Shown: positions 28,665-37,121 of the stretch, in pieces
Numbering within the stretch: position 1 is the first letter of the stretch
How the letters are laid out: each line of letters opens with the position of its first letter
Origin: Chloroherpetonaceae bacterium
Lineage (GTDB): Bacteria > Bacteroidota > Chlorobiia > Chlorobiales > Thermochlorobacteraceae
Reading direction: 5' to 3'
DNA length: 64,000 nucleotides
NCBI GenBank assembly: GCA_025056565.1
Contig: JANWWA010000011.1
Location: 50,371 to 114,370, forward strand
Notes under the pieces: model-generated
What the model saw: the letters and a program-made list of their open reading frames with translations, nothing else
What the model was told of the DNA's origin: nothing
Database searches by the model: none
Translations under genes and position numbers: made by a program

Positions 28665-29717
28665 ATGAAGGACTACCAAGAACGCACCTATCTTTCGCTA
28701 GTGGAAGCAGCACAGTATCTCAATGTGTCCGTCAAAACCGTTGAATGTCTTGTTAAGAGCGGCAAACTTAGGGCAACGGTTGCAGCAAGTGGTCAGCGGC
28801 GGTTTTCACTTTCAGACCTACAAATGTTGTGCCAGCCGCACAGTTCAACACACGCACCTGCATCACTTCCACGCTTAAATGTGATTGAACAAAACGGCAC
28901 GACACAAACTCTCGTCATTGATAGCTCGACCGAAATGTCCGACTTAGCCGAGGAGAGTGTGCACCTTGTCGTAACCTCGCCGCCTTACTTCAACGCTAAG
29001 ATGTACTCACGCAAGCCACTAAACAACGACTTGGGTGACATTCACGACATAGACGAATGGTTTGAGAAAATCGGTCAAGTTTGGCGCGAGTGTTTTCGCG
29101 TTTTGCAATCGGGTAGAAAACTCTTCATCAACATCATGAACCTTCCTGTGCGACTGGAAGGCGGCGGCTTTCGCACGCTGAATCTCGTGGGCAGAACGAT
29201 TGACCTCTGCGAATCCATCGGCTTTATCTTCAAACGCGATATCGTTTGGCACAAAACCAATGGCGTGCGCGCTCATTTCGGCACGTATCCATACCCCGGT
29301 GGAATCCTCATCAACAATATGCACGAGTTCATCTTGGAATTCGACAAGCCCGCTAAACCCGGCGCTAATAAGTATTCGCACCTCACAAAAGAGCAAAAAG
29401 AGCGCTCCAAACTAGACAAAGACTTTTGGCTTTCTATCAAGAATAGCGATGTATGGTTAATGAAGCCTGAAAAAAGTGGGCAACACCGTAACCATGTTGC
29501 CCCTTTTCCGAGAGAATTGCCGCGCCGCCTTATTAAGGCGTTCAGTTATGTGGGTGAAACGGTGTTAGACCCCTTCTTGGGTTCGGGCACGACTTGTCTT
29601 GCTGCAGCAGAACTGGGGCGCAACGGTATCGGTTATGAAATCAATCCCGAAATTGCAGCTGGCGCACTTCAAGCCTTGCGCTGCACGCAATTTGATATGT
29701 TTTCGCTTGTGCAGTAG
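28665..29717 (+). CDS. N4-cytosine-type DNA methyltransferase with N-terminal excisionase-like helix-turn-helix
   Basis: 350 residues. Residues 9-57 form a MerR/excisionase-type DNA-binding domain (YLSLVEAAQYLNVSVKTVE, then GQRRFSLSDL). The catalytic motif TSPPY is at 104-108, and the SAM-binding motif DPFLGSGTT is at 302-310 near the C-terminus, an order characteristic of the beta class. The S-P-P-Y form points to N4-cytosine methylation rather than adenine (D-P-P-Y). No restriction endonuclease gene is recognisable beside it unless the upstream Uma2 protein plays that part. It looks like an orphan or regulatory methyltransferase. Confidence 0.85.
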   Translation: MKDYQERTYLSLVEAAQYLNVSVKTVECLVKSGKLRATVAASGQRRFSLSDLQMLCQPHSSTHAPASLPRLNVIEQNGTTQTLVIDSSTEMSDLAEESVHLVVTSPPYFNAKMYSRKPLNNDLGDIHDIDEWFEKIGQVWRECFRVLQSGRKLFINIMNLPVRLEGGGFRTLNLVGRTIDLCESIGFIFKRDIVWHKTNGVRAHFGTYPYPGGILINNMHEFILEFDKPAKPGANKYSHLTKEQKERSKLDKDFWLSIKNSDVWLMKPEKSGQHRNHVAPFPRELPRRLIKAFSYVGETVLDPFLGSGTTCLAAAELGRNGIGYEINPEIAAGALQALRCTQFDMFSLVQ

Positions 29718-29791
29718 CCCACTCAACGCTGCACTGGTCGGTCACCCTGCATACCTATGCCGTTTAGTTGGTGCTTTGCGATGCTGCCAAC

Positions 29792-30736
29792 TCACCGTAT
29801 TTCAGCAAGGTCTGTAATGCTAAGGTCATCATTGATGAGTGCAATGCCTACAGCTCCTGGACCTAAGTATCTTGCTAACGTTGGGTTCATATTGGAGGTA
29901 ATTGAACCCAAACCCATACCAGCCAATTCGGCTCGTGCTTGCGCAACCGCTGCAATTTCGTCTAGTCTGAGTGCGCTGCCACTATACACAAAGCCTACTT
30001 TCTCGTAAGAGCGTTTTTCCTGCAGCTGCGATAGTGCTCGTTTTGTTGCGTGCTCAATAGCTGGTTCATAGCCTTTTACTTTCTCGATTAGTTTGAACTG
30101 CCCTTTGTTTATCACGGCTACGGGCTTCGTGTCAGTAAAAGTTGCAAGACCAGCTTCAAAAATGGAGACTTTTGTAATTTCTTTTGCAGTGCGTAGGTAA
30201 GCTGGCTCTTTGGGCACAGCGTAGAAGAAAATCTGCTCTGCCAGTTTCTCCAGCGCATTAGAGAGCCGTAGAAACGACACTTGTCTTGAAATTAGCTCTG
30301 CCGCACGTAGCACCAAAAGCCCCAAGCCTAACGACACACTTTGCGAGTCAATGACACGAATCTGAAATGGCGTGCCAATATTCTTTTGCAGGCGCATTTT
30401 TTTCATACTCTCCATTCCTGCTAAGGCTGCAGCACGGGCATTTTTGACTGTTTCACTCAATCGACTTGATTCGTGAATTGAGAGAATCATATCAGTCTCC
30501 AAGCAGAGCTTCTTGTAGGCTTGGATGAACTCATCGACCGTAGGAGCTTCAAACTTTGCATTCTCTGTGCCATCCAGCTGCTGCTTGTAAAAGGCATCAC
30601 GGTCAAAGTCATAGTAATTGTCGTAACTTACTTTGCCTTGCACCACCGCACGAATAGGGACTTGGCGAATGTTGTATTGAAAAAGCAGGTCTTGTGGCAA
30701 ATCACAAGTCGAGTCTGTTACAATTGAAATTCTCAT
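29792..30736 (-). CDS. DegV-family fatty-acid-binding protein
   Basis: 314 residues, slightly longer than the usual 280. The N-terminus ISIVTDSTCDLP and the VPIRAVVQGKVSYDN block are diagnostic of DegV/FakB proteins, which hold a fatty acid and present it to a kinase (FakA) in Gram-positive bacteria. The second conserved stretch VIDSQSVSLGLGLLVLRAAELI and the C-terminal SGSALRLDE region fit as well. No FakA-like kinase is seen in this window. The gene is convergent with the methyltransferase and upstream of nothing on its strand. Confidence 0.9.
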   Translation of the reverse strand: MRISIVTDSTCDLPQDLLFQYNIRQVPIRAVVQGKVSYDNYYDFDRDAFYKQQLDGTENAKFEAPTVDEFIQAYKKLCLETDMILSIHESSRLSETVKNARAAALAGMESMKKMRLQKNIGTPFQIRVIDSQSVSLGLGLLVLRAAELISRQVSFLRLSNALEKLAEQIFFYAVPKEPAYLRTAKEITKVSIFEAGLATFTDTKPVAVINKGQFKLIEKVKGYEPAIEHATKRALSQLQEKRSYEKVGFVYSGSALRLDEIAAVAQARAELAGMGLGSITSNMNPTLARYLGPGAVGIALINDDLSITDLAEIR

Positions 30737-30814
30737 ATATGTGCGCCTGCTGGTTCATTTTGTGGCATTTGAACTGCCGCAAGATTGGGTTTTTTAAGGT
30801 TCATGCTGAGGCGA

Positions 30815-31198
30815 TTAGCAATTCAGTATTTTTCTGACAGTATTTCGTAATTCAGCGGCGTCGATCGGCTTCAAAATAAAAGCCGCTGCGCCAGTGCTCA
30901 GCACATTTTGCACAAGCCTCGCATCGTTCATTGAACTCATCACCACAATTGGGGGCACCGATAGCATCTGCGTATGCACGACACGCATAAAGTCGCCGCC
31001 TGTCCCTTCTGGCATCATAATGTCGAGCAAAATCAGGTCGTATCGTTCCTCCTGAATTTGTTTCAGTGCCTCGCGACCTGTATAGACACCTTTGATTTCA
31101 ACGGGATACTCTTTTAGTGCAGTGTGGATAAAGAGATGGAAGTCCTCTTCGTCATCAACTACAAGCATCTTATATGTCTGGCTCGGCTGCGACCACAT
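30815..31198 (-). CDS. Single-domain response regulator
   Basis: 127 residues comprising one receiver domain with no output domain. The acidic pair is DD at 15-16, the phosphoacceptor is D59 in LILLDIMMP, the Ser/Thr position is in VVMSS, and the Lys is in FILKP. Such stand-alone receivers act in phosphorelays or by protein contact. The next gene upstream on the same strand is a second, similar receiver protein (31237-31851, 38 bases away), so they form a pair. An internal ATG at 31168 is an alternative start. Confidence 0.9.
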   Translation of the reverse strand: MWSQPSQTYKMLVVDDEEDFHLFIHTALKEYPVEIKGVYTGREALKQIQEERYDLILLDIMMPEGTGGDFMRVVHTQMLSVPPIVVMSSMNDARLVQNVLSTGAAAFILKPIDAAELRNTVRKILNC

Positions 31199-31236
31199 CT
31201 TTGATGCAAGTTTTGCATCTTACCTCGACCGATGTG

Positions 31237-31851
31237 TTACTTCGTATCGCCCACTGGGTTGCTTGGTGCAAAACTTACGTTCAGAAACTTTGCACGCTTG
31301 GCTGCCTCAAGCGCTTCTAACCCTGTCAGACCAGCAAACTGAATTTGTTTCAGCTTGCCTTCTTCGTAATACATCACGCCCGTGTTCTTACCGTCGTCCA
31401 AGAGCAGCTTACCCGTCGATTTCATCATTGTCATTTCGCCCATATAGCTTGAAAGCGGGCGCTGTGCGACTGGATTGCCAGACTCATCTAAGTGCAAAAT
31501 GCCATAGACTGTCTTTCGAATGCGAGAAGGTTCAGCAGGTTTGATAATGTAGTCTGAGACGCCTGCACTAAGGCATTTAACAATTAAACTTGTATCCGAC
31601 ATCGAGCTTAGCACCACTACAGGAGGCACTTTGAACTTCGACTGAAACAGCGCTTTGATTAAATCTACACCATTCATTTCAGGCATAGAAAGGTCGGTCA
31701 GAATCAAATCATAATCCATTGCCTCAAACTCCTTGAGGGCATCTTTGCCATTATAGACCGACTTAATGCTGAGCCACGAGGTTTGGAGGACTGACTGCAC
31801 GTAAAAGTGGATATCTCGATCGTCGTCAGCCAGCAACATTTTTCTAATCAT
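31237..31851 (-). CDS. Response regulator with PATAN/DUF4388-like C-terminal domain
   Basis: 204 residues. Residues 1-115 form a receiver (LLADDDRD, D53 in LILTDLSMP, VVLSSMSD, YIIKPAEP). Residues 135-195 match a PATAN/DUF4388-like domain: TGKLLLDDGKNTGVMYYEEGKLKQIQF, then TGLEALEAAKRA. PATAN domains occur in response regulators of phototaxis and gliding systems in cyanobacteria and in many other bacteria; their ligand is not settled. It lies directly upstream of the single-domain regulator on the same strand, so the pair probably works in one signalling chain. Confidence 0.85.
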   Translation of the reverse strand: MIRKMLLADDDRDIHFYVQSVLQTSWLSIKSVYNGKDALKEFEAMDYDLILTDLSMPEMNGVDLIKALFQSKFKVPPVVVLSSMSDTSLIVKCLSAGVSDYIIKPAEPSRIRKTVYGILHLDESGNPVAQRPLSSYMGEMTMMKSTGKLLLDDGKNTGVMYYEEGKLKQIQFAGLTGLEALEAAKRAKFLNVSFAPSNPVGDTK

Positions 31852-32160
31852 TGGATAGTGTCAGGCTTAGTTTGGTGAAGTACTCAGCGGAGAATATACA
31901 AAACTCACTTCAAAAAGGCATTCAAGCACAGTTTGCGACATTTGGAAACAAGCAGCGAGGGATAGTGCCTTGCTACCTGCCCTTGAAAAGCGCGATTAAA
32001 GCGATGGGCAAAAGTCACCGAGTCGCCCACGCCGTGCATCACTCAGCGGTATACCCAGTGCATCTTACCACCTACCCTTCTTAGCAACGCAATATTTGCG
32101 CTTTTTCATATTTTTCTGCATATTTGTGGCAGCTTTTCGAGTTTTCAGTTTTCCTGCACA
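31852..32160. other. 309-base gene-free region between a response regulator and a secreted protein
   Basis: No convincing coding sequence is visible here. The right part is A+T-rich and contains three near-identical ATATTTG/ATATTTT words (32092-32098, 32108-32114, 32120-32126), the last of which may be a promoter element for the gene at 32161. Confidence 0.4.
32096..32126 (+). promoter_or_regulatory. Weak lineage-type promoter for the secreted protein
   Basis: TTG (32096-32098) and CATATTTG (32119-32126) are 20 bases apart; the second element has one mismatch to TAnnTTTG. It lies about 35 bases before the ATG at 32161. Confidence 0.3.
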
Positions 32161-32661
32161 ATGAAGCGGTATCAGTTTTGCCTTTTCTTCTGCCTGCTCA
32201 TAAGTCTGCTGATAAGCCTTCCCGCTGTTGGGCAAGACCTTCGCGATTCATTTGTGGGCACTTGGAGACAGCAAGGCCAGTGCAAAGTTACAAGTGGCGG
32301 TGAACCAGTGACGGATAATAGCACTAGTACTCTCACCATTCAAAAAGATCCAGCCGACTCAAAGCGGATTAAGCTGATTTTTCAAGCGAAAGGTAGCGCG
32401 CAAAATCCTTCTGCCTCCGTTTCAGCAAGTTTCGAATACCTCCTAAACGCAGAGGTTAGCTCTAATTCAGAGTTCAAGATTCCGAAGCAAGCGGCGCAAC
32501 CGCTCGGAATGCAGATGGAAGGCACAGGCAGGCTACAAGGCGGTGTGCTTTATCTCAGTACCCGAAGTGAAGTACAGGGCGATAAGCTCTACGAGTCAAC
32601 ATCAGAGTGCCGATTCACTGCCGCAAAGCCAGCATCTACTTCGTCACGTAGTCGAAAGTAG
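32161..32661 (+). CDS. Small secreted protein of unknown function
   Basis: 166 residues with a signal peptide of about 25 residues (FCLLISLLISLPAVGQ). The mature part starts DLRDSFVGTWRQQGQCKVT and is beta-rich, like small lipocalin-fold domains that begin with a VGTW motif. Two cysteines (residues about 40 and 152) could form a disulphide. The C-terminus is Ser/Arg-rich (SRSRK). No named family recognised. It converges on the bchF/bchV gene, with 115 bases between. Confidence 0.65.
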   Translation: MKRYQFCLFFCLLISLLISLPAVGQDLRDSFVGTWRQQGQCKVTSGGEPVTDNSTSTLTIQKDPADSKRIKLIFQAKGSAQNPSASVSASFEYLLNAEVSSNSEFKIPKQAAQPLGMQMEGTGRLQGGVLYLSTRSEVQGDKLYESTSECRFTAAKPASTSSRSRK

Positions 32662-32776
32662 TGCTGGCGGTTACCTTCGAGCCTCTCACACTTTGTTTTC
32701 GCCATCACGCACCTGCCCTGATAAGTCTTTTGAGCCTTAGGTAAAGTGCACAAGCGCAAGCGTATAAAGTCAGTTC

Positions 32777-33253
32777 TCAACGCACAGCAATCCCTTGTGC
32801 CTTTAGGCGCTTTTCATTGCGCTTTTCCAGCCAGAGGCGAATTAGATACTGCGCTGCATTGACCACATAGCTAAAGTATGCAGCAAAGGCACACCAAATT
32901 AGCGCTTCCGTAGATGCCTTAAATGCGGCAAGAATGAAGTAGAGGAAGTGCACCGACATTGCGATTGTGCTTCCTACATCTTCCCAGAAAAATTCAGGTG
33001 CGTAAACCCACTGCCCAAAAATTTCCTTCTCGAAAAGCGCCCCTGTTACGAACAGCACCACAATAAAGAGCGTTTTGACGATGATTGCATAGGTTACAAC
33101 TCGAAAGTCGGAGATTTCCCCCACATAGTAAAGGTAGGTGAGAATAAAGCCAACAATGAAGACTACAAATTGAATCGGTGCAAGAATCAGCTGCACCTTT
33201 GTCCAGATAGAGCGATTACGCTTGCGTAGCTGTTCTGGTGTGTAGCGTGGCAT
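32777..33253 (-). CDS. bchF: 3-vinyl bacteriochlorophyllide hydratase (BchF/BchV)
   Basis: 158 residues, a small membrane protein with four hydrophobic segments. The sequence follows the BchF family from end to end: RYTPEQLRKRNRSIWTKVQ at the start, LAPIQFVVFIV, VVTYAIIVKTL, VTGALFEKEIFGQW, YAPEFFWEDV and AYFSYVVNAAQYLIRL. BchF hydrates the C-3 vinyl group of chlorin pigments in bacteriochlorophyll synthesis. Green sulfur bacteria have two paralogs, BchF and BchV, the second acting on more alkylated chlorins for bacteriochlorophyll c/d/e; this sequence alone does not decide which one it is. No other pigment gene is adjacent. Confidence 0.88.
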   Translation of the reverse strand: MPRYTPEQLRKRNRSIWTKVQLILAPIQFVVFIVGFILTYLYYVGEISDFRVVTYAIIVKTLFIVVLFVTGALFEKEIFGQWVYAPEFFWEDVGSTIAMSVHFLYFILAAFKASTEALIWCAFAAYFSYVVNAAQYLIRLWLEKRNEKRLKAQGIAVR

Positions 33254-33494
33254 TGTTTTTCTTCCCTAGTCAGTTGTGCTAGTAATCTACAAAAACCGTT
33301 AGTTAGTCAATACGAGCATAGCATCGGTGCGTTTTTAGCTGGCTTTCGTCTAGCAGAACACTCTGCATTCACATCACACACTGAGCACAAGAGGAAAATT
33401 TATACCTACCATACCACGCTTGCTGTGCTATCTCGCCCTTCAGCCCTTTTACTTTCGCCAATTTTTTGACTAAGTTTCCAGCAGTTTGAAGTGT

Positions 33495-33532
33495 GCCGTT
33501 TTTTACGGCTTGCAGATTTCTCTGCAATTTTT
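33495..33532 (+). promoter_or_regulatory. Two hairpins in the leader of the EF-G-like gene
   Basis: GCCGT-ttttt-ACGGC (33495-33509) is followed directly by TTGCAG-atttct-CTGCAA (33510-33527) and a TTTTT run (33528-33532). The second resembles a terminator placed just before the AAGGAG ribosome-binding site, so it may act as an attenuator. The stems are short. Confidence 0.35.
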
Positions 33533-33549
33533 GAGAAAGGAGTATAACT

Positions 33550-35649
33550 ATGATTTACCAGCCTCAATTTATCCGCAATGTGGCGGTCGCTGGGCATGCA
33601 GGCAGCGGCAAAACTATGCTCACCGAAGCGATTGCTTACACGCTCGGTCTCATCAAGCGAATGGGTGCTATCGAACATGGCAACACGGTCTCTGACCATG
33701 CGCCCGATGAGATTGCCCGGCAGCATAGCGTTAATTCCAGCTTGATTACTGGCACGTGGCAAAACGGTGACGGTAACATCTACAAAATCAACTTCATTGA
33801 CACGCCCGGTTTTACTGACTTTCACGGTGATGTCAAATGTGCCATCCGCGCAGCTGATACCGTGCTGATTGCTGTAAATGCCTGCACGGGCGTAGAAGTT
33901 GGCACGGAACTCGTTTGGGAGTATGCCAAAGAATTTTACAAGCCTACCGCATTTGTGATTACCAAGCTGGACAATGACCGTGCGGACTACGAAGGCGTCT
34001 TGGAACAACTGCGAGAGCGCTTTGGGCATCAAGTTGCCCCTGTGCAGTTCCCTGCCGAAGAAGGTCTGGGACATCACCTGCTTGTCGATGTGCTACGAAT
34101 GAAGGAGTATGAATTTACGCCTGATAAACTCGGTGCAGTGGTAGAGCATGCGATTGAAGAGCCGTATCGCAAACGCGCTAGCTTGCATCATCAAGAGCTG
34201 GTTGAGAGTGTTGCAGAAAGTGATGACGGCTTGATGGAACGCTTCTTTGAGGAAGGTGGTGAACTTACCGAAGTAGAACTTAGAGATGGCATCAAGCACG
34301 CTCTTGTTACCCGCACCCTATTTCCCGTTTTTTGCACCTCACCTGTGCATTTGATTGGTGTTGAACGTCTGCTTGATGCGTTTGTCTATCTTTTCCCTTC
34401 ACCGATCGAGCGCGGGGCAGAGCATGCATGTCGTGTCCACACCAATGAAGAGTATCTCGTTGAGCCAAATCCCAATGCAGAAACTGTCGCATTTGTGTTT
34501 AAGACCGTCTCTGAACCGCATATTGGCGAGCTATCATTCTTGCGCATCTATTCAGGGCATATTGAGAGTGGGCACGAACTGATCAATGCTCAGACAGGGC
34601 AGCCTGAAAAGCTCGGTCAGATTTACACTGTGGTCGGCAAGGAGCGCCGTCCTGTAGAACGCCTTTTAGCAGGTGATATTGGCGTGGTCTTAAAGCTCAA
34701 AGATACACACACCAACAATACATTAGCGGATAGGGGCGTGGATTACATTATCTCTCCGGTTTCGTTTCCTGAGCCTCTCACTGACCTGGCCATCAAGCCG
34801 AAAGCCAAAGGTGATGAAGACCGCATTTCTTCAGCGCTGTATCACTTGCACGAGGAAGACCCCAGTTTTCGCATCAGTCGCGATGAAGAGTTTGCGCAAA
34901 CGATTCTTTCAGGCTTAGGTGATGTGCATCTGGAAACAATTATTCGTCGCCTAAAGGAAAAGTTTGGCATTGAGGTAGAAACGTCACCGCCCCGTGTGCC
35001 TTACCGCGAAACGATTCGCACAGTTGCTAAAGCACAAGGCAAGTATAAGAAGCAAACCGGCGGACGCGGTCATTACGGTGATGTCTGGCTACGCCTCGAG
35101 CCACTACCACGTGGTGCAGGTTTTCAATTTGAGTCAGAAGTGGTCGGCGGCGTGGTGCCGACGCGTTTTCTACCTGCGGTGCAGAAAGGCATTGAAGAAA
35201 CCATGCAAAAGGGCTTGCTTGCAGGCTACCCTATTGTTGATGTGAAAGCTGTGCCATATGATGGCTCACATCACCCTGTCGATAGCTCGGAATACTCGTT
35301 CAAAGTAGCAGCCAGTCTTGCCTTTAAAGCCGCGTTTGAGAAAGCACGTCCAACGCTACTTGAACCAATTTACAAAGTGATGGTCTTCACGCCTGAAACC
35401 TTTACAGGTGAAATTATGGGTGACCTTTCCAGCCGCCGTGGGAAAATTCTGGGAATGGAAAGCGACGGTCTTTTGCAACGCCTCTCTGCACTGGTTCCTT
35501 TGGCAGAGCTTTACGGCTACCAATCTGCACTGAACCGCATTACGCAAGGACGTGCGCGCTTCACACGCGAGTTTTACGGTTACGAGGAAGTGCCTGCTGA
35601 AATTGCCCCAAAACTCATCAAAGCGTTTAAGCCTGTGGAGGCAGAATAA
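33550..35649 (+). CDS. Elongation factor G-like GTPase (EF-G paralog)
   Basis: 699 residues with all five EF-G-type domains. G1 is GHAGSGKT at about residues 15-22, and G3 is DTPGFTD. The G4 position reads TKLD where canonical EF-G has NKxD. The C-terminal half shows SGLGDVHLE, TGGRGHYGDVWLRLEP and GEIMGDLSSRRGKILGME, all typical of the family. It is probably the EF-G-like paralog group found in many bacteria rather than the housekeeping FusA, since the ribosome-operon context is absent and the switch and G4 regions diverge. A strong AAGGAG (33537-33542) lies 7 bases before the ATG. The gene is divergent from bchF/bchV. Confidence 0.88.
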   Translation: MIYQPQFIRNVAVAGHAGSGKTMLTEAIAYTLGLIKRMGAIEHGNTVSDHAPDEIARQHSVNSSLITGTWQNGDGNIYKINFIDTPGFTDFHGDVKCAIRAADTVLIAVNACTGVEVGTELVWEYAKEFYKPTAFVITKLDNDRADYEGVLEQLRERFGHQVAPVQFPAEEGLGHHLLVDVLRMKEYEFTPDKLGAVVEHAIEEPYRKRASLHHQELVESVAESDDGLMERFFEEGGELTEVELRDGIKHALVTRTLFPVFCTSPVHLIGVERLLDAFVYLFPSPIERGAEHACRVHTNEEYLVEPNPNAETVAFVFKTVSEPHIGELSFLRIYSGHIESGHELINAQTGQPEKLGQIYTVVGKERRPVERLLAGDIGVVLKLKDTHTNNTLADRGVDYIISPVSFPEPLTDLAIKPKAKGDEDRISSALYHLHEEDPSFRISRDEEFAQTILSGLGDVHLETIIRRLKEKFGIEVETSPPRVPYRETIRTVAKAQGKYKKQTGGRGHYGDVWLRLEPLPRGAGFQFESEVVGGVVPTRFLPAVQKGIEETMQKGLLAGYPIVDVKAVPYDGSHHPVDSSEYSFKVAASLAFKAAFEKARPTLLEPIYKVMVFTPETFTGEIMGDLSSRRGKILGMESDGLLQRLSALVPLAELYGYQSALNRITQGRARFTREFYGYEEVPAEIAPKLIKAFKPVEAE

Positions 35650-35704
35650 GGCGTAGGCTATGGAATGCTCCTCAAACTCGGCGTCGCATAACGAAGATGC
35701 TTCT

Positions 35705-35744
35705 TTGCCCTGTTTTCTCTTGTGCTGCGAGAGAAACAGGGCAA
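35705..35744. terminator. Strong hairpin between convergent genes
   Basis: TTGCCCTGTTTTCTCT and AGAGAAACAGGGCAA pair over 15 bp with one bulged T, loop of 9 bases. It lies between the convergent EF-G-like and gvpK genes and could end both transcripts, although neither side has a long T-run. Confidence 0.6.
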
Positions 35745-35761
35745 CAGCATATATGCTCCAC

Positions 35762-36097
35762 CTACAGCAAGTTCTCCAGTTCGCCCAAGCTCAGCTTTAG
35801 GTCCTCGCGTGCAATACCAAACACGCCACAAAGCTCAGTGATTTTTTCGTCTAGTTTCATCAGCGTCAGCCCCAATCGCTCGATTTCTTCTTCGCTTAAA
35901 GTGCCCGATTCCATTCGTCGCAATGCTTGCCGCTCTAACACCTGCCGCAAGATTTCAACCAGCGTGAGCACCAGTTGTCCTAATCCTTGCTCCACGTTCT
36001 CTGGCTCTAAGTTCAAGTGCTTTGGCAGTCCATTTGAATTAGGTGCTACTTTTTCTGCCAATTCTTCCTGACTTGATTCTCCAAACATTTCAGCCAA
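35762..36097 (-). CDS. gvpK: Gas vesicle protein GvpK
   Basis: 111 residues. The conserved core LNLEPENVEQGLGQLVLTLVEILRQVLERQALRRM and the following SGTLSEEEIERLGLTLM match GvpK closely. GvpK is a small accessory protein needed for gas vesicle formation, with an uncertain structural or assembly role. It is the last gene of the gvp operon, 9 bases after the GvpA-family gene. A strong hairpin lies behind it. Confidence 0.93.
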   Translation of the reverse strand: MAEMFGESSQEELAEKVAPNSNGLPKHLNLEPENVEQGLGQLVLTLVEILRQVLERQALRRMESGTLSEEEIERLGLTLMKLDEKITELCGVFGIAREDLKLSLGELENLL

Positions 36098-36106
36098 TAG
36101 ATTTGG

Positions 36107-36316
36107 TTAGGATTTTGCAGGCAAGAGCGGCAAAGCGCTTTTTCCTCGCATGCGCTCAATTGTCTCCATTGAGCCAATCAGCACCCGCAGGTCAATATAG
36201 ACCAATTCGACCCCTGCGACGGAGATAAAAATGTCGCCACCAATCACTACCCCTTTGTTTAAGATGCGGTCTAAAAGTTCTACAAGCGTGACCTCTTTGC
36301 TTGGTTTTGGTGTCAT
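36107..36316 (-). CDS. GvpA-family minor gas vesicle protein (GvpJ/GvpM-type)
   Basis: 69 residues. The GvpA fold pattern is complete: VTLVELLDRILNKGVVIGGDIFISVAGVELVYIDLRVLIGSMETI. The G-G-D and V-Y-I-D-L-R spellings fit the minor J/M-type proteins better than the major shell protein GvpA, which usually has the shorter ...IDAWVRVSLVGIELL... spelling. Minor GvpA homologues nucleate or shape the vesicle. Its ATG overlaps the end of the preceding GvpF/L gene by 4 bases, so translation is coupled. Confidence 0.85.
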   Translation of the reverse strand: MTPKPSKEVTLVELLDRILNKGVVIGGDIFISVAGVELVYIDLRVLIGSMETIERMRGKSALPLLPAKS

Positions 36317-37104
36317 TTTTCAGTGCTCAGGTGTGCGGTTGGCATTGTGCAAAAGTTGTAAGCTGCCCAAGGCCCGCTGATTTCAAGCCTTAATCCCTTT
36401 TGACTAAGCTTGTGACCTATTGCTTCTACATCTGCAAGAAAGGCTTTGGTATTTGTGCACGCTACAAGCAATGCAGCATTGAGAATCATCTCATCACCTT
36501 GTCCTGTCATATCTTTGGGCAAAACGGGATTTTGCTTTGTCTCGACTGCCCACTGCCTTAGGCTCTGAAAAAGCTCTTCCAAAACTGCGCCTTGATACTG
36601 GTGCAAAAGTTCCCCCAAGCGTTTTTCACGCTGCTTTCGTAGCAGAAAGGCTTTTCCTGCCGATGCCTGCGCAATGTCTGCGTCCATCGCTTTCAGCTCG
36701 GGCATTTCCACCACTGCTTTGCAGAGCGCATTAGATTGGCTATACACCTTCACGCCCCACTCCTCTTTGCCTCTAAACTTCTCAATTAGCCTAACGAACT
36801 GCTCGTAATGCTGCGACACGAAAACTTGTGCGGCACTCTCTGAATAAAACAATGTCGGAAACCTGCACGGCACCACTGTTGCGTGCTGCATTATCGCTTC
36901 AATGACGGCCTCGTGCTGACGCGCACGCTCTTCCAGCCAGCTTAGGTTTCGGAAATTGGCTTGCAGTGCTGTTTCGTTGAATTCTGACCAAGACACATTC
37001 GCAACCGCTACATACAGCTCTTGCACCTTTAGCATCCGCACCGCCGACACCGCTACAGGCGCATCTACAATCGCATACAGGTAGATTAACTCTTCTGGAT
37101 TCAT
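36313..37104 (-). CDS. gvpL: Gas vesicle protein GvpF/GvpL family (second copy)
   Basis: 263 residues. GvpF/L marks are the N-terminal YLYAIVDAPV, the HEAVIEAIMQHATVVPCRFPTLF block (the HxxVV..PxRFGT-type site), and the near-C-terminal GPWAAYNFC (family GPWPPYxF). GvpF and GvpL are accessory proteins thought to bind GvpA before assembly. The gene sits between gvpG and the GvpA-family gene, with a 17-base gap to gvpG. It resembles the other GvpF/L gene at 37359-38126 only in these motifs, so they are old paralogs. Confidence 0.88.
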   Translation of the reverse strand: MNPEELIYLYAIVDAPVAVSAVRMLKVQELYVAVANVSWSEFNETALQANFRNLSWLEERARQHEAVIEAIMQHATVVPCRFPTLFYSESAAQVFVSQHYEQFVRLIEKFRGKEEWGVKVYSQSNALCKAVVEMPELKAMDADIAQASAGKAFLLRKQREKRLGELLHQYQGAVLEELFQSLRQWAVETKQNPVLPKDMTGQGDEMILNAALLVACTNTKAFLADVEAIGHKLSQKGLRLEISGPWAAYNFCTMPTAHLSTEK

Positions 37105-37121
37105 TGCAGCGCAAGGGTAGT

